From A07HB70 sp964512675 (GTDB taxonomy: Archaea; Halobacteriota; Halobacteria; Halobacteriales; Haloferacaceae), in NCBI GenBank assembly GCA_964512675.1, contig CAZEJR010000008.1, positions 1 through 64,000 of the forward strand: 64,000 nucleotides of DNA, written 5' to 3'. The translations under genes and the position numbers were made by a program. Of this stretch, positions 36,410 to 44,118 are shown piece after piece; positions within the stretch are counted from its first letter, which is position 1; every line of letters begins with the position of its first letter. Under the pieces are notes generated by a model. The model did no database searches. It saw nothing but the letters and a program-made list of their open reading frames with translations, and was not told the DNA's origin.

Positions 36410-37260
36410 TCCCGGAGCGCCTCCTCGCGTCGGGTCGCGTCTCGTGTGTCCTCTGCGACGTCCATCGCCACCACGGCGGGCTTGTACGCGCCGCCAGCGA
36501 ACAGATCGTGGTCGCCGATAGAGGACTCGACGTACCGCGTGAACGCGCGGCGTTCGGGGGGGATCTCGCCGTAGATCACCGTCTCCTCGACGAGGTCGTA
36601 CACCGGGAGACGCGGGGTGAGCAGGGTGTTCTCTCCGACCACGGCGTTCTCGCCGACGTGGAAGCCGGAGACGACCCGACAGCCCGCGCCGATCGCGGCG
36701 CCGTCTTCGACTATCACGGGCGCGTCCTCGACCGGCTCGAGAACCCCGCCGACCAGCGTGTTCGCGCCGAGCTTGACGTTCGCGCCGATCTGCGCACAGG
36801 AGCCGACGACGTCACACGAGTCGACGAGCGCCCCGTCGTCGACGTGGGCGCCGACGTTGACGAACGAGGGTGACATCATGATACAGTCGCTCCCGAGGTG
36901 TGCGCCCCGACGGATCGTCGTCCCGTCGGGGGTGTTGCGCGTCCCGCGGGCACCGAGGTCGTCGGTGCGACGCAGGGACAGGACGTCGTGGTAGTCGACA
37001 CCGCCGACCTCGCGCGCGACCGTCTCGCGCAGGCCGAAGTTCAGCAGGACACCGCGCTTGACCCACTCGTTTACCTGCCAGCCGTCCGGGCCCGCGCCCG
37101 GACCGGAGACGGGGTCTGCGGCCCGCACCTCGCCGGCCTCCAGGGCCGCGAGGAACTCGTCGAGCGTCGCGAGGTCCGCCTCCGTCGCGCGCTCGGCGTC
37201 GAGGCCGTCCTCGTAGCGCGCCCACAGGTCGGCCACGTCGTCTGCGAGCCCGGCGGTCAC
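36406..37260 (-). CDS. dapD: 2,3,4,5-tetrahydropyridine-2,6-dicarboxylate N-succinyltransferase
   Basis: 284-residue left-handed beta-helix acyltransferase of the succinylase branch of lysine synthesis. WQVNEWVKRGVLLNF, the hexapeptide repeats from GAHLGSDCIMMSPSFVNVGA through GSCAQIGANVKLGA, and RLPVYDLVEETVIYGEIPPE are typical. An acetyltransferase relative (DapH) is less likely, since the DapD-type N-terminal domain is present. The other branch enzymes (aminotransferase, desuccinylase) are not in the window. Confidence 0.92.
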   Translation of the reverse strand: MTAGLADDVADLWARYEDGLDAERATEADLATLDEFLAALEAGEVRAADPVSGPGAGPDGWQVNEWVKRGVLLNFGLRETVAREVGGVDYHDVLSLRRTDDLGARGTRNTPDGTTIRRGAHLGSDCIMMSPSFVNVGAHVDDGALVDSCDVVGSCAQIGANVKLGANTLVGGVLEPVEDAPVIVEDGAAIGAGCRVVSGFHVGENAVVGENTLLTPRLPVYDLVEETVIYGEIPPERRAFTRYVESSIGDHDLFAGGAYKPAVVAMDVAEDTRDATRREEALRE

Positions 37261-38024
37261 GCGACGACCTCCTCAAACGCGTACCGACCGGGAGCGCGCC
37301 CGGCAAGCCACGCCGCGGCGTCGAGCGCACCGGCGGCGAACGGCTGGCGCGACTCGGCGCGGTGGGTCAGGCTGACGACCTCGGGGCCGTTCGCCACCAG
37401 CACCTCGTGTTCGCCCGCGAGGCCGCCGGCGCGGCGGGCGTGGACACCCACCTCGCCCCCGGACCGGGAGGCCTCGCCCTCGCGGCCGTGGACCCGCTCG
37501 GCTGTCGCGCCGCGGGCCTCGTCGACGTCGTCGAGGAGCGTCCGCGCGGTGCCGCTCGGAGCGTCGCGCTTCCGGCTGTGGTGGGTCTCGGTCAGTTCGA
37601 CGTCGGCGCCGGGAAGTGCCCGGACCGCCTCGTGGACGGCCTCGCGGAGCGCGAGAACGCCACGGGAGAAGTTCGCGGCGCGGAGCACGGGCGTCCGCTC
37701 GGCGGCCTCGTCCAGCGCGGCCTCACCGTCGTCGCCGAACCCGGTGGTGCCGACGACTGCGGGCGTGGCGGTCTCGGCACAGGCAGAGACGTAGCGCCGG
37801 GTCGCCGCGGGCGAGGTGAAGTCGACGAGTGCGTCAGGGTCGCGCTCGTCGAGCAGTTCGGAGAGCCGGTCGTCGTCGTCGACCGGGACCGCTCCCGGCG
37901 CGTCGTCGACGGGCGAGCGGGCGACGGCGACGTCCACCGAGAATCCGTCGCGGTCGGCGGCGAGGGCGAGCACCTCCCGGCCCATGTGCCCGCTCGCGCC
38001 GGTGACCGCGAGCGTCGTCGTCAT
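37257..38024 (-). CDS. dapB: 4-hydroxy-tetrahydrodipicolinate reductase
   Basis: 255-residue NAD(P)H-dependent reductase, second step of the diaminopimelate pathway. N-terminal Rossmann motif AVTGASGHMGREVL, VDFTSPAA, GTTGFGDDGEAAL, and the catalytic/substrate motif ETHHSRKRDAPSGTA with His-His and Lys. Overlaps dapA and dapD by 4 nt each. Confidence 0.95.
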   Translation of the reverse strand: MTTTLAVTGASGHMGREVLALAADRDGFSVDVAVARSPVDDAPGAVPVDDDDRLSELLDERDPDALVDFTSPAATRRYVSACAETATPAVVGTTGFGDDGEAALDEAAERTPVLRAANFSRGVLALREAVHEAVRALPGADVELTETHHSRKRDAPSGTARTLLDDVDEARGATAERVHGREGEASRSGGEVGVHARRAGGLAGEHEVLVANGPEVVSLTHRAESRQPFAAGALDAAAWLAGRAPGRYAFEEVVA

Positions 38025-38923
38025 CGCGCCGCCTCCGGCGGGTCGGCGTCGTCGAGGTCGGCGAGCACCGCGTGCAGGCGCTCGCGAGTGGCCTCGCTCG
38101 CTCGTGAGAGCGGCGAGCGCAGGCGGGCCGGGCCGTAGCCGCGGATCGCCATCGCCTCCTTTACCGGGATGGGGTTCGACTCGGCGAACAGCGCACGAAA
38201 GAGCGGCCCGAGGCGGTGGTGGGCCGTGCGGGCGCGCTCGTCGTCACCGGCGAGCGCCGCGTCTACCATCGCCGTGGTGCGCTCGGGTTCGACGTTCGCG
38301 CTCACGCTGATGCTGCCGGCACCGCCGACCGAGCAGATCGGCACCGTGAGCGCGTCGTCGCCGGCGAGGACGGCGAACCGCTCGTCGCGGGTGCGTTCGA
38401 TCACCTCGCTCACCCGCCCGAGGTCGCCGCTCGCGGCCTTGTACCCGCGGACGTTCCGGTGTTCGGCGAGTTCGACGACGGTGTCGACGGCGACGGTGCG
38501 GCCCGTCCGGCCAGGGACGTTGTAGACGATCTGCGGCAGGTCGACGGCGTCGGCGATCGTCCGGTAGTGTTCGAGCATCCCGTCCGGTTCGGGACGGTTG
38601 TAGTACGGCGAGATGAGGAGGAGCGCGTCTGCGCCGGCGTCGGCGGCTCGCCGGGAGAGCTCGAGCGCCTCGCGGGTGTTGTTCGACCCGCTCCCGGCGA
38701 TCACGGGCACGTCGACGGCGTCGGCGACCGTCTCGACGACGGCGACGTGTTCGTCGTGGCTCAGCGTCGCCGACTCGCCGGTGGAGCCAACCGGCACGAG
38801 GCCGTCGACGTGGTCGGCGAGGCGCCGGGCGTCGGCGGCGAGCTGGTCGTGGTCGATGCGTCCGTCCCCGTCGAAGGGGGTCGTCATCGCGGGATACGTC
38901 CCGCGTAGGTCGAGCGCTGTCAT
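38021..38923 (-). CDS. dapA: 4-hydroxy-tetrahydrodipicolinate synthase
   Basis: 300-residue class I aldolase-type enzyme condensing pyruvate and aspartate semialdehyde. GTYPAMTTPFDGDGRID, VPVGSTGESATLSHDEH, PQIVYNVPGRTG with the catalytic Tyr, and RGYKAASGDL with the Schiff-base Lys are all present. The ATG at 38923 matches the family N-terminus. The frame stays open another 66 codons to a GTG at 39121, but that extension is basic and unlike DapA. First gene of the lysine operon. Confidence 0.94.
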   Translation of the reverse strand: MTALDLRGTYPAMTTPFDGDGRIDHDQLAADARRLADHVDGLVPVGSTGESATLSHDEHVAVVETVADAVDVPVIAGSGSNNTREALELSRRAADAGADALLLISPYYNRPEPDGMLEHYRTIADAVDLPQIVYNVPGRTGRTVAVDTVVELAEHRNVRGYKAASGDLGRVSEVIERTRDERFAVLAGDDALTVPICSVGGAGSISVSANVEPERTTAMVDAALAGDDERARTAHHRLGPLFRALFAESNPIPVKEAMAIRGYGPARLRSPLSRASEATRERLHAVLADLDDADPPEAAR

Positions 38924-38965
38924 CGTCGTGTCTGCGTGGTCGGAGGTGGTGTCTGCGTGGTCCGA
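38924..38965 (-). repeat. Two 21-bp direct repeats just upstream of dapA
   Basis: Two adjacent 21-bp units (38924-38944 and 38945-38965) are identical except at three positions, directly before the dapA ATG. Read in the dapA frame each encodes SDHADTT, and all three differences are in third codon positions. Confidence 0.75.
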
Positions 38966-39005
38966 GCGGTCGATCGAGGGCGCCCACGACGGGGTCGCTA
39001 CCCCC

Positions 39006-39037
39006 GCCGCGAACGCGAGGCGTCGCGTTTCGCGAGC
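39006..39037. other. Inverted repeat (hairpin) in the dapA leader region
   Basis: Arms 39006-39018 and 39023-39037 (GCCGCGAACGCGA against the complement of TCGCGTTTCGCGAGC, with a one-base bulge and one mismatch near the end) separated by the loop GGCG. It lies between the proposed dapA promoter and start codon. It could be a structured leader or operator, but GC-rich inverted repeats are common here. Confidence 0.4.
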
Positions 39038-39128
39038 GCCGCGGTCGAGGAGAGGCGGCGGCCGCTCCGCGGCGCGGACGCGGTCGGGAGACGGACGCCA
39101 GTCACACCAGAGAGACGACACGGAGCGG

Positions 39129-39136
39129 CATTATAG
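39129..39136 (-). promoter_or_regulatory. TATA-like element, probable dapA promoter
   Basis: CTATAATG on the minus strand. A start 25-27 nt downstream would be near 39107, giving a leader of about 180 nt before the dapA ATG. The element is nearly palindromic, so it could also serve the plus strand. Confidence 0.45.
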
Positions 39137-39167
39137 CTTGCGAACGTGACGGGCGAGAGACCCAAGC

Positions 39168-39173
39168 ACTTAG
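39168..39173 (+). promoter_or_regulatory. TATA-like element before the NYN gene
   Basis: ACTTAG centred about 27 nt before the GTG at 39197, the leaderless spacing seen across this window; it supports that start over one at 39146. Confidence 0.45.
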
Positions 39174-39196
39174 CCGAGAGGCGCGTAGGCAGAGCC

Positions 39197-39694
39197 GTGA
39201 CCGCGGTCCACCCGAACCAGCGTGTAGCCGTCCTCGCCGACGCGCAGAATCTCTACCACACCGCACAGTCGCTCCACTCGCGGAACGTCGACTACACCGC
39301 CCTGCTGGACGAGGCGGTCGGCGGGCGCGAACTCGTCCGTGCCGTCGCCTACGTCGTCCGGGCCGACAACGACGACGAGGAGACGTTCTTCGAGGCGCTG
39401 GAGGATATCGGCTTCGAGACGCGCATCAAGACGATCAAGACGTTCGGCGACGGGACGAAGAAGGCCGACTGGGACGTCGGGCTGAGCCTCGACGCGGTCA
39501 CGCTCGCGGACCACGTCGACGCCGTCGTCCTCTGCACCGGCGACGGCGACTTCGCGCGGCTCTGCTCGCACCTCCGGCACGAGGGGGTGCGCCCGGAGGT
39601 GTGCGCGTTCGGCGAGTCCACCGCCGACGAGCTGGTCGCGGCTGCCGACGCCTTCACCGACCTCTCCGGGCGCGAGGACCGGTTCCTGCTCTAG
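39197..39694 (+). CDS. NYN domain protein (LabA/PIN-like predicted RNase)
   Basis: 165-residue PIN-fold protein of the NYN group. Acidic metal-binding positions are visible in VAVLADAQNLYHTA (Asp), KKADWDVGLSLDAVTL (Asp) and VVLCTGDGDFARLCSHL (Asp-x-Asp), the standard NYN set. LabA-type proteins are implicated in RNA processing or regulation; the archaeal target is unknown. It is convergent with the downstream membrane-protein gene, 4-nt overlap. Confidence 0.87.
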   Translation: MTAVHPNQRVAVLADAQNLYHTAQSLHSRNVDYTALLDEAVGGRELVRAVAYVVRADNDDEETFFEALEDIGFETRIKTIKTFGDGTKKADWDVGLSLDAVTLADHVDAVVLCTGDGDFARLCSHLRHEGVRPEVCAFGESTADELVAAADAFTDLSGREDRFLL

Positions 39695-40623
39695 TCGCGC
39701 GGGAGGCCGTCGACGTCGACCGCCCGCTCCGGCTCGTCGTCGGCGTCTGCGGAGTCGACTGCGGCGTAGAACGCCCGGGCGTACGTGTGCTGGAACGGCG
39801 TGACGAGGACCTGTGCGGCGAGAACGAAGGCCGTCAGGCCGGCGACCTGTACGGGCGAGAACAGTGCCCCGCTCGCAGTCGCCGGGTCGAGACTGCCGCC
39901 CGCGAGCGCCCGCCGGAGCCGTATCCCCGTCGCGAGGAGCGGCGGGAGCGCGACGGCGAGACCGACGAGCACCCGCACCGCGGAGTAGCCGAGCGTCGGG
40001 ACGAGACTCCCGCGCACGAGTCGGTACGAGCGCTCGTACCCCTCGACGGCGCCCGCACCCTCTGTGGCGACGGCGACGTGGAAGAGCTGGAGGAAAAAGA
40101 GCGGACCGTAGAAGACGAGCGCCGCGGCGAGCGCCGTGAACACGGCGACGGCGACGACGTCGGGCTGGAGGAGTCGGCTCGGGTCCGTCGCGAGAGCGGC
40201 GGTCGGACCGACGTCGACGAACAGGGCGGCGACGACGAGGCCGACGACGGCGACGGCCAGCGCGGCGAGGCCGAGGACGATACTGATACCGACGCGCAGG
40301 ACGAACGCGCCCAGCATCGAGACGTAGCGCTCGCGTGCGACACTGGCGAACGTCCCGAGTGACGTCTCGCCGTCGTCGAGCGCCTCGCGGGCCATCCCGA
40401 GGACGCCCGCGGCGACTGCGGGCGTGATCACGAACGTCACGAGCGTGAAGACGTTTCCGAGCAGCCCGGCGACGCCGCCGAGCGGGCCGTCGAGAAACTG
40501 TGCGGCGAAGCCGAGCGCGGTCTGTGGCGCGACGACGAGCGCGGCGACGAGGCCACCGACGAAGAGCACCGGGCTCTCCGTCAGTGCCCTCACCGTTCGC
40601 CGGAGAGCGGGGCGGGCGGGCAC
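39691..40623 (-). CDS. Multi-pass membrane protein of unknown function
   Basis: 310 residues with roughly six hydrophobic segments (e.g. SPVLFVGGLVAALVVAPQTA, VVAVAVFTALAAALVFYGPL, VQVAGLTAFVLAAQVLVTPF) and an Asp/Glu-rich C-terminal tail. The arrangement resembles haloarchaeal proteins related to the YciC/glycerophosphoryl-diester-phosphodiesterase membrane-domain superfamily, a guess from topology only. The GTG at 40623 starts just before the first helix; the extension to 40698 is Arg-rich. Confidence 0.68.
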   Translation of the reverse strand: MPARPALRRTVRALTESPVLFVGGLVAALVVAPQTALGFAAQFLDGPLGGVAGLLGNVFTLVTFVITPAVAAGVLGMAREALDDGETSLGTFASVARERYVSMLGAFVLRVGISIVLGLAALAVAVVGLVVAALFVDVGPTAALATDPSRLLQPDVVAVAVFTALAAALVFYGPLFFLQLFHVAVATEGAGAVEGYERSYRLVRGSLVPTLGYSAVRVLVGLAVALPPLLATGIRLRRALAGGSLDPATASGALFSPVQVAGLTAFVLAAQVLVTPFQHTYARAFYAAVDSADADDEPERAVDVDGLPRD

Positions 40624-40699
40624 AGACAGCCGATCTGTGGGTGGCGTCAAATGTGTACTGGAGCGCAACGGCCTTGTGCCCGCTCGCCGACCGGCCACC

Positions 40700-41164
40700 G
40701 TGGCAGAGGACCTCCCGGGACTGCGGGTCGCCGCCGACTACCAGTTCGGTGCCGGTGCCGGCGTCGCGCTGTTCCCGCCCGACGAGACACAGCGGGTCCG
40801 GCGCTCGACCGGCGGGCGTCCTCGGCAGGTGCTCGTCGACACGGGACGGCTCGTCTCGCACGGCACCGACGGGCGATTCACGCTCGGCGCGACGGGCGGA
40901 GAGCGTCTGCGCCGGGCGCTCGCGCCGCCGGCCTGTCGCGTCGTCGTCGGCGACGAGTCGGAGCCGTACGTCCGGGACGGGCGTAACGCGATGGCGAAGT
41001 TCGTCCGTGGCGTCGACCCGGACGTCCGGCCGGGCGACGAGGTGCTGGTCGTCGGGCGGGACGACACGCTCTTTGCCGTCGGGCGGGCCGAGCTCGCCGC
41101 CGCGGCGGCCCGCGACTTCGAGACCGGCGTCGCCGTCGCCGTGCGCGAGGGGATTCAGAGGTAG
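40700..41164 (+). CDS. PUA-domain RNA-binding protein
   Basis: 154 residues ending in a PUA domain: CRVVVGDESEPYVRDGRNAM, FVRGVDPDVRPGDEVLVVGR and a closing FAVGRAEL strand, as in archaeosine transglycosylase and related RNA modification proteins. The N-terminal part resembles a pre-PUA domain (YQFGAGAGVALFPPDETQRV). GTG at 40700 chosen by the family start. The 3' end overlaps the presenilin-like gene by 10 nt, tail to tail. Confidence 0.85.
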   Translation: MAEDLPGLRVAADYQFGAGAGVALFPPDETQRVRRSTGGRPRQVLVDTGRLVSHGTDGRFTLGATGGERLRRALAPPACRVVVGDESEPYVRDGRNAMAKFVRGVDPDVRPGDEVLVVGRDDTLFAVGRAELAAAAARDFETGVAVAVREGIQR

Positions 41165-42204
41165 GGCGCGAGCCCGAGGGCGGTAGCGAGGGGAACCCCG
41201 GCGACGACGGAGCCGAGGAGGTAGCCCCCGACCGCGCCGCCGTTGAGCAGCGGGAGCCCGGCGTGAGCCTCGCCGGCGAGGACGGCTCGAAGCAGCGCGA
41301 GGAGCCCGACGAGCGTGCCGGCAGCGGCGAGGAGCGCCGGGAGATTCAGCGCCGCGAGCGGGAGCCCGAGCGCCGGGGCGGGCGAGAACGACGCCGCGCT
41401 GGCGACCATCACCGTCGGGATGACCGCGTCGCCGAGGCCGACGAACAGGGCGTCGCGCTCACCGGCGTCGGTCGCGGTCCCGTCGGCGTTCGTGTCTGCC
41501 GGGTCGACCCCGTTCGTCGCCGCCGCGACGGCGGCGTCGTCCGGCAGCGTCTCCGGGGTCGCGCCCTCGTCGGTCAGGAGCGAGTAGCCCGACTCGACCG
41601 GGAGGACGAGGACGACGGGCACGTTCAGGTCGAGAACGCCCTCGGCGAGGTCCAGCATGTGCCGGGTGCCGTAGACGCTCACCGCGTCGTAGACGGCGAG
41701 GACGGCGAGGAGGACGACCGCCGGCAGGAGGCCGAAGCTGATGCCGAACAGCCCCGCAGCGCCCGCGCCCATCACGACGCCCGCGACGTCGATGACCCAC
41801 CACTCGGGGTAGACGTAGAGGGCGGCGGCGACGGCGAGCGAGCAGGCGACCACGACAGCGTCGCGGGCCGGCACGCTCGGGACGACGACACTGAACACGT
41901 ACCAGGAGAGCAGCGCCGTCGACAGGAGGATGACGGCCCGGACCGCGCGCTCGAAGTCGTACCTGAACGCGGCGAGCATCAGACCCGTCACGACGAGGAT
42001 GGCCGCGAGGTACGCGAGGCTGTTCGTCGGGTCTGTCGGGTCCTCGACGGCACGGTAGCCCGCGGCGTCGAACGGTGCGACGAGCGAGAGCGCGCCAGCC
42101 TGCACGAGGACGAAGACGGCGACGGCGGTGGCGGCGCCGCGGACGGCGCGTGCGTTCACGCCGAGAACTCGGCTGGCCCGCGGTTGTGGGTTGTGGTCGG
42201 TCAC
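41155..42204 (-). CDS. Presenilin-family intramembrane aspartyl protease (PSH)
   Basis: 349-residue polytopic protease cutting substrates inside the membrane. Catalytic motifs: VYDAVSVYGT with Asp173, GLGDAVIPTVM with Asp259, and GLPLLNGGAVGGYLL as the PAL-like motif. Between the two aspartates is an acidic loop of about 50 residues. This family is present in many archaea and was the basis of the presenilin homologue structure. Third gene of srp19-gar1-PSH, overlapping gar1 by 4 nt. Confidence 0.9.
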   Translation of the reverse strand: MTDHNPQPRASRVLGVNARAVRGAATAVAVFVLVQAGALSLVAPFDAAGYRAVEDPTDPTNSLAYLAAILVVTGLMLAAFRYDFERAVRAVILLSTALLSWYVFSVVVPSVPARDAVVVACSLAVAAALYVYPEWWVIDVAGVVMGAGAAGLFGISFGLLPAVVLLAVLAVYDAVSVYGTRHMLDLAEGVLDLNVPVVLVLPVESGYSLLTDEGATPETLPDDAAVAAATNGVDPADTNADGTATDAGERDALFVGLGDAVIPTVMVASAASFSPAPALGLPLAALNLPALLAAAGTLVGLLALLRAVLAGEAHAGLPLLNGGAVGGYLLGSVVAGVPLATALGLAPYL

Positions 42205-42437
42205 CGGGCGTACACCACCGAGCCGAGCAGTGCCGCTGGGTCGCCCGTCGCCGCGAGGGCGAGGTACGGGCGCTCGACGGGGCCGAACACGTCGACGACG
42301 CGTCCGACGGAGTCGAGGCGCTCGTCGACGGCCTCTGTTCCGACCCCGGGCGGGTCTGGCGCGTCGCCGTCCGGCGCGGGGACACGCACCACCGCCACGC
42401 CGCCCGCCGTCCGCTCGACGGTGCCGAGCCGTCGCAC
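42201..42437 (-). CDS. gar1: H/ACA ribonucleoprotein protein Gar1
   Basis: 78-residue small beta-barrel protein of the H/ACA pseudouridine-guide complex. MRRLGTVERTAGGVAVVRV and DSVGRVVDVFGPVERPYLAL match Gar1, the latter containing the conserved GxVxDVFGPV motif. Between srp19 (3-nt gap) and the PSH protease gene (GTGA overlap). Confidence 0.9.
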   Translation of the reverse strand: MRRLGTVERTAGGVAVVRVPAPDGDAPDPPGVGTEAVDERLDSVGRVVDVFGPVERPYLALAATGDPAALLGSVVYAR

Positions 42438-42440
42438 GGG

Positions 42441-42719
42441 TCAGTCCCGCAGGATCGTCACGTAGGCCGCGGCGGCCCGGACGAGGTCGTTCTTCGAGGC
42501 GTCGTCTGCCCCGTGGACCAGCACCCGACCGCGCGGCTCGTACTCCCGGGGGTGGGTCGTGTCGCGTTCGATCACGGCGTCGTAGCCGACCTGTCCGACC
42601 GCCGCCGCGATCTCGTCGACCGTCGGCTCCGCGACGGCGTCGTCCAGGGGCACACGTCTGCCCTCTGTGCGCGTGCGGTCCCGGTCGAGGTAGACCGGCC
42701 AGATGACGTTCTCGACCAT
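42441..42719 (-). CDS. srp19: Signal recognition particle 19 kDa protein
   Basis: 92-residue RNA-binding protein of the archaeal SRP, which organises 7S RNA for SRP54 binding. MVENVIWPVYLDRDRTRTEG and RRVPL at the N-terminus and the ASKNDLVRAAAAYV helix near the C-terminus are diagnostic. The ATG at 42719 is the family start; the upstream frame is shadow. Confidence 0.93.
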   Translation of the reverse strand: MVENVIWPVYLDRDRTRTEGRRVPLDDAVAEPTVDEIAAAVGQVGYDAVIERDTTHPREYEPRGRVLVHGADDASKNDLVRAAAAYVTILRD

Positions 42720-42750
42720 GACGGGTCTGCGTGGAGCGACGGGAATACCG

Positions 42751-42939
42751 TTACGCTCGCCCGTAGCGGTCGAACGGGTGGTCGCCGACGAGCGTGCAGA
42801 CGGCGACGGAGCCGAGGACGACGAGCAGGCCGAACCGTCGGCTCGTACCGGCGTCCGCTGCCGTCGCCAGCCCGAGTGTCGCCGCCGGCTCGCGAGAGAG
42901 GACAGCCGAGCACGCGAGGGGGCCGGCGCTGGCGCGCAC
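42751..42939 (-). CDS. Possible small membrane protein
   Basis: 62-codon frame in the srp19-btuF gap, GTG start. It has a single hydrophobic stretch (FGLLVVLGSVAVCTLVG) followed by a short polar end. No family recognised. It could be a one-helix protein or a chance frame in GC-rich DNA; nothing else was seen in this 242-nt gap. Confidence 0.3.
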   Translation of the reverse strand: MRASAGPLACSAVLSREPAATLGLATAADAGTSRRFGLLVVLGSVAVCTLVGDHPFDRYGRA

Positions 42940-42961
42940 GCCACGCGAGCCGTGCGGGCGA

Positions 42962-44059
42962 TCACGGTCGCTGCCGTCTCCTGGACACGAGCAGTGTCGC
43001 GACGAGAGCAACTGCGGCTGCAACGACGCCGAAGCCGGGGGCGTCTGCGTCGGTCGCCGACGTCGGCGCGGGCGTCGTGACGGCCTGTGTCGTCCGCTCT
43101 GCCGTCTCCGTCGGGGGGTCGACCGCGTCCCGCGGAACGTAGGCGGCGTCCGCCGCCGCGTCCGGGTGGACGGCGAGGGCTATCGCCCGTGTCGCGCGGA
43201 CGATGCTCCGCGGCGCGGGCTGGTTGAGCCAGTTCGCGTCGACCGTCACGGTCCGGTTCTCGCGGACTGCCGTCGTCTCCCGGTACGCCGGCTCGTCGGG
43301 GACGGCGACGCCGGGCGTCCGCAGGAGCCACTCGGGGTCTCGCTCCCGGACCACCTCCGGACTGATACGCTGGTAGCCCGTCAGGCCGGCGTCCGCGGCG
43401 ACGTTCGAGAGCCCGGCGACCAACATGACGTCGTGGACGAACGTCCCGGATCCGACCGTGAACCCGCCGCCGAGGAGGTAGAGCGCCGGGACACGGGGGT
43501 CGTCCGCGACCGCCTCGCGGACGGCGTCGACGTTCTCGCGCATCCACGCGTTCGTCGTTCGGGCGCCCTCGCACTCGCCGACGAGACGGCCGGTCAGCGT
43601 CGTCGCCTCGGCGACGCCCTCGACTGTCGCGGGCGTGCCGAGCGCGAAGACGGTGATGCCGGCGTCCCGGAGCGTCTCGACCGTCCCGTTCGACACGGTG
43701 CCGGGCGCGAGGACGAGGTCGGGGCGCTGTCCGACGACGCGTTCGACGTCGACCCGTCCCTCGGCGGTCGGGACCGTCGCGAGGTCCGCCGTGCCGTCCA
43801 GGTACGACGCGAACTCGGTGGTCGCCACCACCCGGTCGCGCGCGCCGACCGCCCAGAGCGTCTGTGCGGCGCTGGGGCTGAGTGTGACGACGCGTTCCGG
43901 CGGCGCCGACACCGTCACCTCGGTTCCGGTGGCGTCGGTGCGGGTGACGGGGAAGTCACACGCCCCGCCGCCGTGGCCGGCGGCGGCGGGCGTGACCGCG
44001 CCGAGGAGCGGTGCGGCGACGGTCAAGAGGACGAGCGACGTGGCGAGGGGTCGTGACAC
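42962..44059 (-). CDS. btuF: Cobalamin/iron-siderophore ABC transporter substrate-binding protein with PGF-CTERM anchor
   Basis: 365-residue periplasmic-binding protein (BtuF/FecB type): ERVVTLSPSAAQTLWAVGAR, VDVERVVGQRPDLVLAPG, and YLLGGGFTVGSGTFVHDVML. The N-terminus is a Sec signal peptide (LATSLVLLTVAAPLLGAVTP). The C-terminus after a Thr/Pro/Ala stalk carries PGF near residue 341, a hydrophobic helix and a basic end, the PGF-CTERM signal that archaeosortase A processes to a lipid anchor. Divergent from btuCD, with a 59-nt gap. Confidence 0.9.
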   Translation of the reverse strand: MSRPLATSLVLLTVAAPLLGAVTPAAAGHGGGACDFPVTRTDATGTEVTVSAPPERVVTLSPSAAQTLWAVGARDRVVATTEFASYLDGTADLATVPTAEGRVDVERVVGQRPDLVLAPGTVSNGTVETLRDAGITVFALGTPATVEGVAEATTLTGRLVGECEGARTTNAWMRENVDAVREAVADDPRVPALYLLGGGFTVGSGTFVHDVMLVAGLSNVAADAGLTGYQRISPEVVRERDPEWLLRTPGVAVPDEPAYRETTAVRENRTVTVDANWLNQPAPRSIVRATRAIALAVHPDAAADAAYVPRDAVDPPTETAERTTQAVTTPAPTSATDADAPGFGVVAAAVALVATLLVSRRRQRP

Positions 44060-44118
44060 GGCTCACCCTGTGTGCTTCTCCAACAACTACTTACCTACCG
44101 CAAGGTCGGTTGCGACCG

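Noticed and set aside
38924..39121. DapA starting at GTG 39121 with a 66-residue extension
   Set aside because: The extension is unlike any DapA, and the likely TATA element would start transcription downstream of that GTG. The synonymous repeat keeps the idea open, so it is listed as a finding rather than used for the gene call.
38924..39130. Lysine riboswitch upstream of dapA
   Set aside because: No lysine-aptamer consensus was recognised; only a simple hairpin is visible, and lysine riboswitches are not expected in haloarchaea.
44060..44118. Cobalamin riboswitch in the btuF-btuC gap
   Set aside because: The gap is 59 nt, too short for the aptamer, and no B12-box sequence is present.
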